A stretch of DNA of 64,000 bases from Pedobacter frigiditerrae (GTDB lineage: Bacteria; Bacteroidota; Bacteroidia; Sphingobacteriales; Sphingobacteriaceae): NCBI RefSeq assembly GCF_004331645.1, contig NZ_SJSK01000002.1:496001-560000 (forward strand), read 5' to 3'. Both the position numbers and the translations under genes were made by a program. The notes beneath the pieces are model-generated. The model searched no databases and was not told the origin of the DNA. It saw nothing but the letters and a program-made list of their open reading frames with translations. Within the stretch, counting starts at the first letter, position 1; the number at the start of each line of letters is the position of its first letter. Positions 53,867 through 62,420 of the stretch are shown here, piece after piece.

Positions 53867-56800
53867 ATGTTCGACGCTCAATCTGCCAACTTATTGCGCT
53901 TAGCGCCTGAGATTCCTGGAATTACTCCAGATGAATTGCCTCGAATACTTACTGATGTTTATACAGAAATTGTAGTAAATAGACTTAAAAGTAATAATCA
54001 AGCACAGAATTTAGAACCTGTTTTCAGATTAATTGAGATAGCTAATACTTATGAAGCAATCACTGTATTAATTGGCGACGAACAAGTAAGGAAGGCCTCA
54101 GCTTTTGTGGCTGGTAGTGCATATCAAATATTAGCTAAAAGTGCAGAGATAAATTCCGTAGCCGAAACAATACCACTTTCTAGAGATCACATTAACGGTC
54201 GACTCGCAAGTGCATTACTTTTCTTAATTGCCGAGCAATATCCAGATTCGAAAGAAGCAATCAATGGTTTTAATATACCAAATGAAAACTATTCACTTAT
54301 ATTGCAAATGCTTTGTGAAAGTCTTCGTGACCTAATACAAGAACGATTTGAATCCATAATTGAACGTGGGACAAGACGTGGTATTTATAATATTCAAGGC
54401 GGAAATTTGCAAGTGCAAGCTACCAATAAATTATATGAAACAATTTTACAGGGGGTTGAATTTTTAGCTTCTAGAATATTAACTAAAGCACCTCCAGTGT
54501 CAGTTGTGTTCCAATACGAAACTGCTAATCAGTTTTTTAACTCCGTTATTCAATTATGTACTTTAAATCATCAAGGTGCTGTAATGGAAACGGATTTTAT
54601 AACTACATATCCTGGCCCCGCTCATCTTGCTAAATTACTTATTTCAACTGCCACAACTCTTGAAGCAGCTTCCATTATGAATATTGAAGTTCCAGGTAAT
54701 GCGAATGAGGAAAAGTGGTCACAATGGCTCGCACATCGAGCTCAATCAAAGCCCATCCTTTGGCCAAATCATCGTATTGCCATCGATCAAAATTTTCATT
54801 TGCAGGGAAATTCTGCAGTGATTGTCCTTCCTACAGGTGCTGGAAAAACTACTATGGCAGAATTTAAGATCGCAGGAGTTTTAGCTACTGGTAAAAAAAT
54901 TATTTTTTTAGCCCCAACTAATGCTCTCGTTGAACAGCTTAAGAATGATCTGCGTGACGGTTTACCAGAAGAAATATTTGGCGAAAGTGATCCTTTTGAA
55001 AGCGATTTCTTTTTTACTGGGGACGATGCGCTTACTACTTTAGAGGTGATGACACCTGAGAAATGTCTTGCCTTTCTAAATTTTAATCCAAGTGCATTTT
55101 CTGAAGTTGGCTTACTGGTTTTTGATGAATGCCATATGCTTAGTCCTTCTTCGGGGAGCTTAAGGCGTGCAATAGACTCGATGTTAACGATCTTAACTTT
55201 CCAAAAATATGCCCCCAATGCGGATTTTCTATTTCTATCAGCAATGGTCAAAAATGTAGATGACTTTGCAAAATGGATTTCAAGCATTACTACTAAGCCC
55301 TGCATACCGATTAACATGGTTTGGAAACCTAGTAGACAATCAAGAGGAATTTTAATCTATGACAAGGCAGAGCTAGATGCTGCGATTGAGGCTTCCACAA
55401 ATGCACAAATAGCGGCGGATGACGATGCGGTTGCTAATGGAAGAGCGAAATCAGGGGGTGTAAGGGCTGCCCCAGGTCGGTTACTTAAAGTCAAACCTCA
55501 TGCCTTATTTGGGCTTGTTCATAATTGGAATCATGGAGCACCAGAGGATATACGTATAAGAAAGGTAGCAGAGGAAGAATACCAGCTTGACCCAAAATTT
55601 GTCGATAACTATGGAAGACAAATTTATCCAGCTTCTAACGGTACAGAAATTGCAAAAAAACTTGCTATTGCAAGTGTAAAGTCTGGCTACAAAACAATTG
55701 TCTTCATAAATACAGCTCCTTCAACGTACACTTCTGCATTAGATATCCAAGCTAGTCTACCAGATACAGTAAACTATACCTCTCACGAACAATTACTTTT
55801 ATCGGCGATTGAAACTGAACTTGGCAATCTTGATGCTTCAATGCTACAGAACATGAAATCTGCTGTTCCTCATAACGCTCGGCTTGTAGGCTTTGAAAGG
55901 CGACTTGCTGAATCATTATATAAACGTGCTGACGGCGCAAGTGTAATTTTTGCAACAACAACACTGTCACAGGGTATGAATTTACCTGCACAGGTTGCTA
56001 TACTTTCTGCCGATCAAAGAGCTATGCAGGATGAGGATGGAGATGGTTACAGTCAGGATAACTTACAAGCACATGAATTATTAAATGCGGCAGGTCGTGC
56101 AGGAAGAGCCGGATTTTTAGCCAATGGACTTGTGTTCTTAATTCCTAGAAGGGTGCTTACTTTTACCGATTATCAACCTGTCGAAGAAGCCTTACCTATT
56201 CTAGAATCAATAATTCCTGAAGATGAACGTTGTGTCATTATAACAGACCCTTTGGAAAAGATATTAGATCAGATTCAAACTGGTGCTGAGCCTGGTGAAG
56301 ATGTTGTCTATATGTTTCATCGCTTACTATCAGATACCCCGGAATCAGATGCTGTTGAGACAATTATGAACAAATCATTCGGTCGATTTATGGCGGAAAA
56401 AGGAAATGAGGTCAATAACTACGATGAAAAAATTGCAGAATTTAAAGCTGCTATATTGCAGATCCCGCGACTGGATAATACTCCAGATTGGCTTTCGCGA
56501 CTTACAATTCAGTCTGGCGTTTCCCCTAATGTGATAATTAGTCTGCATGATGCCATTAAAAGTCAATTTCAACAATTACCAGAAACCATACAAGGTTGGG
56601 TCGATTGGCTTATTGTTTATTTAAAAGCTAACCCAGAAGCCGGTCGATATTGTTTTGGAAAATTATTATCACCTCTCGAAAAAGTCAGTGGAATTACAAT
56701 ATCAAGTCTTGACCATTACGATGCAGCTTTGGAGCAACTCTCTTTAGGTCTTAAAAGTTGGATTCACGGAAAAACCATTAAAGAAATCAATGATAATATT

Positions 56801-57169
56801 GGTGGTACAGGTATTGGCCGAGATAAAGTGTGCCCTAGGGCCAGGGAGCTGGTTACAAACATTGCACCTCGCCAATTATCTTACTTTACGAGTCTAATTG
56901 TGCAAATAGTGAGCTATTTAGCTGATGAATCAGAAACATTAATTTCAAAATTAGCAGTTCTAGAATGTTTGCCTAATGCTATTAGATATGGTTTTGATAG
57001 ACCCGAAAAGTTAGCATTCTTTTCTATTGAGACCAAAACGAACCCATATTTAGGTAGAGTGGCCTCACATCTAAGTTATGATATTAGATTAGGGAATGTA
57101 GAGCTAGTTGAAGATAATGATGATTATAAAACTGTATTCTTAACTGTGAAAAGCCTACTTGAGGGTTGA
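53867..57169 (+). CDS. HamB-like Ski2-type DEAD/H helicase
   Basis: The 1100-residue SF2 helicase has an N-terminal domain of about 310 residues, then Walker A (VLPTGAGKTTMAEFKIA, near 325), motif Ia (LAPTNALVEQL), DECH (LLVFDECHMLSP, near 419), motif III (FLSAM), motif V (ATTTLSQGMNLPAQVAIL, near 700) and motif VI (ELLNAAGRAGRAGF, near 743). A C-terminal helical domain of 300 residues follows. SQGMNLP and the GRAGR spacing place it in the Ski2-like group, to which HamB belongs. It is co-transcribed with the nuclease gene (1-base gap). Confidence 0.85.
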   Translation: MFDAQSANLLRLAPEIPGITPDELPRILTDVYTEIVVNRLKSNNQAQNLEPVFRLIEIANTYEAITVLIGDEQVRKASAFVAGSAYQILAKSAEINSVAETIPLSRDHINGRLASALLFLIAEQYPDSKEAINGFNIPNENYSLILQMLCESLRDLIQERFESIIERGTRRGIYNIQGGNLQVQATNKLYETILQGVEFLASRILTKAPPVSVVFQYETANQFFNSVIQLCTLNHQGAVMETDFITTYPGPAHLAKLLISTATTLEAASIMNIEVPGNANEEKWSQWLAHRAQSKPILWPNHRIAIDQNFHLQGNSAVIVLPTGAGKTTMAEFKIAGVLATGKKIIFLAPTNALVEQLKNDLRDGLPEEIFGESDPFESDFFFTGDDALTTLEVMTPEKCLAFLNFNPSAFSEVGLLVFDECHMLSPSSGSLRRAIDSMLTILTFQKYAPNADFLFLSAMVKNVDDFAKWISSITTKPCIPINMVWKPSRQSRGILIYDKAELDAAIEASTNAQIAADDDAVANGRAKSGGVRAAPGRLLKVKPHALFGLVHNWNHGAPEDIRIRKVAEEEYQLDPKFVDNYGRQIYPASNGTEIAKKLAIASVKSGYKTIVFINTAPSTYTSALDIQASLPDTVNYTSHEQLLLSAIETELGNLDASMLQNMKSAVPHNARLVGFERRLAESLYKRADGASVIFATTTLSQGMNLPAQVAILSADQRAMQDEDGDGYSQDNLQAHELLNAAGRAGRAGFLANGLVFLIPRRVLTFTDYQPVEEALPILESIIPEDERCVIITDPLEKILDQIQTGAEPGEDVVYMFHRLLSDTPESDAVETIMNKSFGRFMAEKGNEVNNYDEKIAEFKAAILQIPRLDNTPDWLSRLTIQSGVSPNVIISLHDAIKSQFQQLPETIQGWVDWLIVYLKANPEAGRYCFGKLLSPLEKVSGITISSLDHYDAALEQLSLGLKSWIHGKTIKEINDNIGGTGIGRDKVCPRARELVTNIAPRQLSYFTSLIVQIVSYLADESETLISKLAVLECLPNAIRYGFDRPEKLAFFSIETKTNPYLGRVASHLSYDIRLGNVELVEDNDDYKTVFLTVKSLLEG

Positions 57170-57255
57170 TAATCTTTAACCCAATATATATCCAATCATT
57201 TTCTCTAAGGGGCTAATAGTAAGATCTACAAGGGTTTATCTTGATGGATTTGTTT

Positions 57256-57744
57256 TCAGGTTTCAGTATTTCTGAAGGCATGGTTCAGCATATAGTCTAT
57301 TTTGTTAATCCTTGCTAGTATATATTCCAATTCATCTACCTTAAACCTGATTGCGTTGGGTTTGTCACGGAACTTGGCCAGTGCAATTCCAGTTTCCTGG
57401 TCCCAGTCGGCAATCGTGGGGATTAGTGGATAATGTGCGAACTGGTTTCTCAGGTCGTTAAGCTCGGAGAGCTCTTTGAAAATATGTTTGTACTTTGTCC
57501 TGTTTTCTGCTGCCCGTCCATAGATGATGACTTGAAAACTAGCCCGTTTATTTTCAAAGGTCATTCTTTCCAGCAGGGTGTGATACATTTGGTTGCCCAG
57601 TTCCCGATCAGAGATAAATGATTCGGTAATGATCATGCTCATGGTCATTTCCAGAAAACAGAATTGACTGATTATCTTTCCCCTATAATAATGTGCTCGA
57701 TCGATGTAGCTTTCGTCAATGATCCAATTAATATTGTCTTCCAT
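57256..57744 (-). CDS. Small HEPN-like protein
   Basis: The 162-residue protein is mostly helical: Phe/Leu-rich helix 20-45 (YYRGKIISQFCFLEMTMSMIITESF), then helix 83-105 containing LNDLRNQFAHYPL. R99 and H104 give the RX4H motif of HEPN ribonuclease domains, with the preceding Asn/Asp typical of the family. It is encoded alone, opposite to the helicase, with no antitoxin gene beside it. It may be an RNA-cleaving effector or a non-catalytic HEPN; a hydrolysis role is inference. Confidence 0.6.
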   Translation of the reverse strand: MEDNINWIIDESYIDRAHYYRGKIISQFCFLEMTMSMIITESFISDRELGNQMYHTLLERMTFENKRASFQVIIYGRAAENRTKYKHIFKELSELNDLRNQFAHYPLIPTIADWDQETGIALAKFRDKPNAIRFKVDELEYILARINKIDYMLNHAFRNTET

Positions 57745-57935
57745 AACAATAAATCTACAAAACTAATCCAGCAGTTTCATCGCGCTAGGCTGTCAAATAC
57801 CAAAAACATATTTTCTCCTGGTCAGGATAAAATTTAATCATACAAGAATGTGCTAACTTTTCCATATTTGACAGGTAACAAAAAAACTGCCTTGGAACGC
57901 TTCAAAAGCTGTATCTTTCCTTGAACAACTTACCA

Positions 57936-58937
57936 ATGGATAAAGTAATTCAATTAAAAACACAGCTTGCAGAAGCTGCCAAACTAGGACTATCTAACAA
58001 CTTCGGGCACCAACGCCTATCGGTAATTCTACTTGATAATTTTGTGGAAATTCAGTTAGCAGCTTTAATGGAAAATGTATTCATGTATGATAGTGGATGG
58101 TATAATAGTCCCAAGAAATATAGCTATGGTTTAAGGAAAAAAATCAAATTTCAGCATGCAGATTTATTAAAGGCTTGTAAGAATGAAGATATCATAAATG
58201 AGGAGGAAAGAAAACAATTAGAATTTTGCCACGAAATCAGGAACAATTTATACCATGTTGGAAAAGAGGATCATCTGTTAACTAACATTGCGCTTCTAAT
58301 TCTGTTCAAAATCATATCTACTCGACAACCAACATGGAAATCAGCAAGAAATGTAATGGTTATGAGTGGCGATTTAATTGACCCTTATGTATCAAAGTCT
58401 AAACAGGAGGGTTTTATGAGTTCAAATAGTCAGAGTGAATGGGAGAATTTTTTAGCTGTACATTTCAATTTTCTTGAAGAGAACCATAAAACGGTACCTA
58501 GCCTGATTTATGAACATCTTATGGGAAAGCTTGATAAAAGCCAAGACTTTTTAAGCTTCTTAAAAGAAGAACATCCTAATTTCAACAAGTCATCGGAAAA
58601 CTGGGAGCTAAACGAATATATGCTCGAATATTCTTTTTTCAGCATGAAATCAAAAGCTCTTTCAGAAATTGAAGATCGTCAGGAACGAAATGAGAAATAT
58701 CGACAGCAATACACTAATCACAAAAAAAATTGGAAGTTTATTAAAGCTAATCGAATAGAAACACTAGAAAATAGCATAAGAGCTTTACAAGGGAAGACTG
58801 CACATAGAGCATTAGAAATTTACATTTCAAAAAAATCGGAAATATATTTAATTTTTGATACGTTATCAGATGCCGTTTCTGATTTGGAGAGTCAAATCGA
58901 TGGGGCGATTGAAGATATGAAATTAAGTAAAATTTAG
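57936..58937 (+). CDS. HEPN-domain protein with helical C-terminal region
   Basis: The 333-residue protein has helices with LDNFVEIQLAALMENVFMY and then CHEIRNNLYHVGKEDHLL, whose R102 and H107 form an RX4H motif (N-N-L-Y between). The C-terminal half is charged and helical (NEYMLEYSFFSMKSKALSEIEDRQERNEKYRQQY) and may be a coiled coil. It matches the HEPN-like families common in abortive-infection islands but no specific family is recognised. ATG at 57936 is chosen over TTG at 57921. It converges on the RT operon, leaving 214 bases between stops. Confidence 0.6.
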   Translation: MDKVIQLKTQLAEAAKLGLSNNFGHQRLSVILLDNFVEIQLAALMENVFMYDSGWYNSPKKYSYGLRKKIKFQHADLLKACKNEDIINEEERKQLEFCHEIRNNLYHVGKEDHLLTNIALLILFKIISTRQPTWKSARNVMVMSGDLIDPYVSKSKQEGFMSSNSQSEWENFLAVHFNFLEENHKTVPSLIYEHLMGKLDKSQDFLSFLKEEHPNFNKSSENWELNEYMLEYSFFSMKSKALSEIEDRQERNEKYRQQYTNHKKNWKFIKANRIETLENSIRALQGKTAHRALEIYISKKSEIYLIFDTLSDAVSDLESQIDGAIEDMKLSKI

Positions 58938-58969
58938 TAACAGAAAGGCCATTGAATACATACAAGCAA

Positions 58970-59150
58970 TAAAAAAGAATGAGCATCTGTATTAACACTT
59001 GAAGAAATCGTGTGTGGTCACTTGCGTGACTATCATTCTTAATAAACTACATAATATTATTAGCAGCTCATTAAGTTGTATTAACAGTTCAGTCTTGCTA
59101 TAGCGCAACTAAACCCTTGTTCTTCTCCTATTAATCCTACCAATACAAGT
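58970..59150 (-). ncRNA. Candidate structured RNA downstream of the two RT genes
   Basis: On the reverse strand, AAGAATGA (59040-59033) pairs with TCATTCTT (58982-58975), which runs into TTTTATT, a terminator-like 3' end near 58970. Inside, GTCAC-GCAA-GTGAC is a perfect hairpin with a GNRA tetraloop, followed immediately by CACACACG. Upstream, TTGC and GCAA flank GCTATA in a second small hairpin. A 10-base direct repeat (TGTATTAACA on the plus strand) occurs at 58988-58997 and 59077-59086. No coding frame fits. Location, strand and CACACAC suggest the RNA partner of the RT pair. The 5' end is uncertain; the core is 58970-59040. Confidence 0.5.
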
Positions 59151-59151
59151 A

Positions 59152-61089
59152 TTAGTAGGTAGATGCCCATTCTTTCTTTTTTAGAACTACTTCTAAATCA
59201 ATTTCTTGATCCCATTCAAAAAACCAAGTTTTTTGATCTTGAATAGTTTTAACTTCGTTAACAAAATTACCTGTGCGAAGATAACTACTATGAACCATGA
59301 TAGCTTTTTTATTTTTGAAGTCAACATAAGGACAGCTAATGAAGTCAAAAAATAATAAAGTCAATTCAGATTTAGTAAAATGATCGGTTGCTTCCTCAAA
59401 CTTTTTAACAACAGCTTTTTCCAGTAAGCTTTTAATGATTTTAAAATCAGTATTATTATCAAAATAATAGAGTAAAGTCACGATCTGAAAGTAGTTCAGC
59501 TTTTTCAGTTGCGAAATATCATTTGTCTTTGTCAACCCTTGGTCGAGATTGAAATATTCTCTTAATTTTTTTTCAGTAAAAATATATTCTTTGCCCAATC
59601 CTTTTAGAGATATAAGCAAATTAAGAGTCTCGATATTGGTTTCGTTTTTATTTTGTCTTCTATGATAAGTTGTCATCACAAATTCTGCTTCCTTCAATAT
59701 TTTCGAAAACACTGTATGTTTATAATCATCAGCTTTTTCAGATAGAAGCTTAGATATTAGTACAATAATTTGAGAAATCTTGAAAGTGGCATTAGCTGTG
59801 ATATTGAGAGAATAGTAATAGAAAACTACCTCGATGAACATAAGTAAAAAATTCTCAAAACCGTCTTGCTCCTTATCAATGTCTTCATTTTTGAGATATC
59901 CTACTAATTTGCGCTTAAATAGCCTTATGATATCCCGATTAATTACATCATAAGTCAAATTATTTAACCTCACTACACACTGAACATCTTTGATAAAATG
60001 TTGTGATATAGAGTATGGTCGACTAATTGGCACCATTTTTTTAGAAGTAGAATCTATTAAGCTGTCAAAAAGTTCCCCTACCAGTTTTTTTACCTGTCTT
60101 TTACCTACGGCGATATTAGAAACAAATGGTGAAGCAGTTTTTTTTGTTTTATTTGTATTCAGGTAAAGTTTATAGAATCTAAGCTCTTCTTTATATGCCT
60201 TAAATATTGCCTCTTGTATCTTTTCTTCATTGGAAAATACAAAGATATCATCAACATATCTTCTGACTTCATAATCAACGCCCATCTTAAAATTTTGCAT
60301 TAAAACTCGATTGATAACGTTAATATCTACTTGTTGTAATAGTATTTCAGCAAAAATCCTAGAAATTTCAGGTCCCACCACAATGCCATTAGTTTCATTA
60401 TAGTTTGCCTGCTGCATCAATTTATCAAACTTGTTTTCGAATAGATTTTCAAACTTATGGTTACGTTTGGCACTTTCCTTATCTTTTATTGCCCAAGTTA
60501 TCGAATGTGTGTATATATGGTAAAAGCATTTGCTTATGTCAAACTCCCACAATAAGTTAAAACGTTGTTCAAGTCTTTGATAATCATGCCTGTCATAGAA
60601 CTTATAAATTAGGTCGACCGGCTTATAAATAAAATAGGATTTTAAATATTGAGGATCATATTCCTTAATTTCAGGTTCTGTCTCAACTTCCGCATCTTTA
60701 TGGCCATCTTCTGGAAATACTAATTCTGAAATGGAGCTGAATTTAGCGACCTTTTTAATGCTTCTTAAAGAAAATGGACTTTTTGAGCAGAGGTGAAGCA
60801 TTATTGAATCATACTTCTTGTAAAAGTCTATAAAATTGTATTGATTAAATGGATGTATTACACTTAAAGTTCTTGTATCAGAATCATTTGACTTAGCGAT
60901 TTCATAGTTAAAAGGGATTCCGTAAATTTCCCTCAATGGTCGAAGCTTTGATATAAAATATTCAATATTCCCCTCACTGACGATTTGATAGAATCCGTCA
61001 TTTGAGAACAACATCGGCACTTCATAGGGCAATAATTCAGTGAGCAAAATCCTATTTGCATCGTTTTTATCAATTTTAACCCTACTCAT
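59152..61089 (-). CDS. Reverse transcriptase, Drt3b-like (second RT of a DRT3-type pair)
   Basis: The 645-residue protein has an N-terminal domain starting RVKIDKNDANRILLTELLPYEVPMLFSNDGFY, then RT motifs: A in WEFDISKCFYHIYTHSITWA (Asp near 184), B around NGIVVGPEISRIFAEILLQQVD, and C YVDD at 278-281 (YEVRRYVDDIFVFSN). About 360 further residues follow that have no maturase or endonuclease signature, so it is not a group II intron RT. Its start overlaps the stop of the first RT gene by 8 bases. A pair of unlike RTs of about 400 and 650 residues is the architecture of DRT3 (UG3 plus UG8). Confidence 0.7.
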   Translation of the reverse strand: MSRVKIDKNDANRILLTELLPYEVPMLFSNDGFYQIVSEGNIEYFISKLRPLREIYGIPFNYEIAKSNDSDTRTLSVIHPFNQYNFIDFYKKYDSIMLHLCSKSPFSLRSIKKVAKFSSISELVFPEDGHKDAEVETEPEIKEYDPQYLKSYFIYKPVDLIYKFYDRHDYQRLEQRFNLLWEFDISKCFYHIYTHSITWAIKDKESAKRNHKFENLFENKFDKLMQQANYNETNGIVVGPEISRIFAEILLQQVDINVINRVLMQNFKMGVDYEVRRYVDDIFVFSNEEKIQEAIFKAYKEELRFYKLYLNTNKTKKTASPFVSNIAVGKRQVKKLVGELFDSLIDSTSKKMVPISRPYSISQHFIKDVQCVVRLNNLTYDVINRDIIRLFKRKLVGYLKNEDIDKEQDGFENFLLMFIEVVFYYYSLNITANATFKISQIIVLISKLLSEKADDYKHTVFSKILKEAEFVMTTYHRRQNKNETNIETLNLLISLKGLGKEYIFTEKKLREYFNLDQGLTKTNDISQLKKLNYFQIVTLLYYFDNNTDFKIIKSLLEKAVVKKFEEATDHFTKSELTLLFFDFISCPYVDFKNKKAIMVHSSYLRTGNFVNEVKTIQDQKTWFFEWDQEIDLEVVLKKKEWASTY

Positions 61090-62269
61090 ATTTCCAACAT
61101 TCTTTTATTTTTTTCATATCAGCAAAGGTAAACCTATGATAAATCTTTTGCTTGAACCCCTGTTTGAAAGAATATTTCATAAGCCTTATTTTATCTGCAA
61201 CTGGAAGTTTTGCAGTTAGTTTAGTTCCGAAAGAACCTGCTTTTGAATTTAATAACTGATGGTAAAAGCCATTTAATTCCTTTAACGGAGATAAATCGTT
61301 AATATGCAAATAATTATAGTATATCCCCGCCTTTAAATCATGTCCACTTTCTGAAGAGCTTTTAATGCTGTAATTCCCCGTTAAAAACCTCAACCTTTTT
61401 TCCAACATAGCAATATCAGAATCATTCAAAAAGGTTACGAAGGACAACACCAGTCTCGTTTTTATTTTTTTTACTTTCGTTTCGGCGATAGATATATTGA
61501 CACTCTTTGTATCGCCCTTGAGTCTCTGAATCAAAAATTTATAACCTAAATATTCAAGTGGGTTTTTTTCAGTAATTGAACTTCCATTATATATCTGGGT
61601 CTTCGATATATTTTGTGTGAGTCCAGTTTCTAAATTTTTATCCATGTGGTCACGGATTTCCTTAAGCGAGTCCTCACTGTTGCTAAAAATTAAAATGTCA
61701 TCTACAAACCTTGAATAATAATATACCCCCCTACATCCGCGGATATATCTATCAAATTTACGCATATAAATTTCTGAAAGAGTAGCGCTAATGCCTATTC
61801 CTCTAGGCAATCCGTTATAAGCAGCGATCACACTGTTTGTGAAAATTCTTTTGATTGCCCACAATGAAAAATACGAAAGTCTAGCATCGTTGTGAAGCTT
61901 TGAGTATATTCTATCTCTATCTACACTCTCATAAAATTTTGAAATATCTGTTCTTAAAATCCAAAAAGGACAGCCATCTGGCAAAAGAGTTGTAACCTGG
62001 TTAATTATAACACGCCTATTAGACTGTTCATCTTTATAAATGCGTTTTATATTATCATTCAGCTTTCTTAAAATGAGAATGTCTACAAGATTACCCGTAT
62101 AAAAAATCAATCCATTTTTATGGATGCTAAAATCAAAATTACCTTCGGTAATTGCCTTACTAGCAATTTCCAGCTTGGCTACCAAATCCTCTTTAGTAAT
62201 TTTATGTTCCTTTAAATCGGCAAGCCTCAGATATCGAAGTAATTCTTTTGCAGAGAAATTTTGGTTCAT
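61082..62269 (-). CDS. Reverse transcriptase, Drt3a-like (first RT of a DRT3-type pair)
   Basis: The 395-residue RT has motif A in CPFWILRTDISKFYESVDRDRI (Asp near 108), motif B in NGLPRGIGISATLSEIYMRKFD, motif C FVDD at 188-191 (YSRFVDDILIFSN), and a thumb-start LEYLGYKFLIQRLK near 250. It lacks maturase X and endonuclease domains. It is transcribed leftward ahead of the second RT gene with 8 bases of overlap, so both are made in step. The upstream gap (62270-62420) has a TGGGT-AAAA-ACCCA hairpin and no gene. Confidence 0.7.
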   Translation of the reverse strand: MNQNFSAKELLRYLRLADLKEHKITKEDLVAKLEIASKAITEGNFDFSIHKNGLIFYTGNLVDILILRKLNDNIKRIYKDEQSNRRVIINQVTTLLPDGCPFWILRTDISKFYESVDRDRIYSKLHNDARLSYFSLWAIKRIFTNSVIAAYNGLPRGIGISATLSEIYMRKFDRYIRGCRGVYYYSRFVDDILIFSNSEDSLKEIRDHMDKNLETGLTQNISKTQIYNGSSITEKNPLEYLGYKFLIQRLKGDTKSVNISIAETKVKKIKTRLVLSFVTFLNDSDIAMLEKRLRFLTGNYSIKSSSESGHDLKAGIYYNYLHINDLSPLKELNGFYHQLLNSKAGSFGTKLTAKLPVADKIRLMKYSFKQGFKQKIYHRFTFADMKKIKECWKYE

Positions 62270-62420
62270 TTAAGGTTGGCATTTCTTATCAATTCCTCGT
62301 TGATTGATTTCGCAGTTTCATGGGTTTTTACCCAACACTATACTTGCCTTGTCGACCTTGAGCTGATTAATTTATCTAAAGCTAGTTATATTTTTGCAAT
62401 ATCGGTACTCGACGACTTCT

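Noticed and set aside
53867-57169. Helicase as a restriction or CRISPR Cas3-like enzyme
   Set aside because: Motifs V and VI are Ski2-like, and there is no HD domain, methylase or cas neighbour.
59152-62269. Retron or group II intron reverse transcriptase
   Set aside because: There are two RTs, without maturase or endonuclease domains and without an obvious msr-msd inverted repeat at the RT start.
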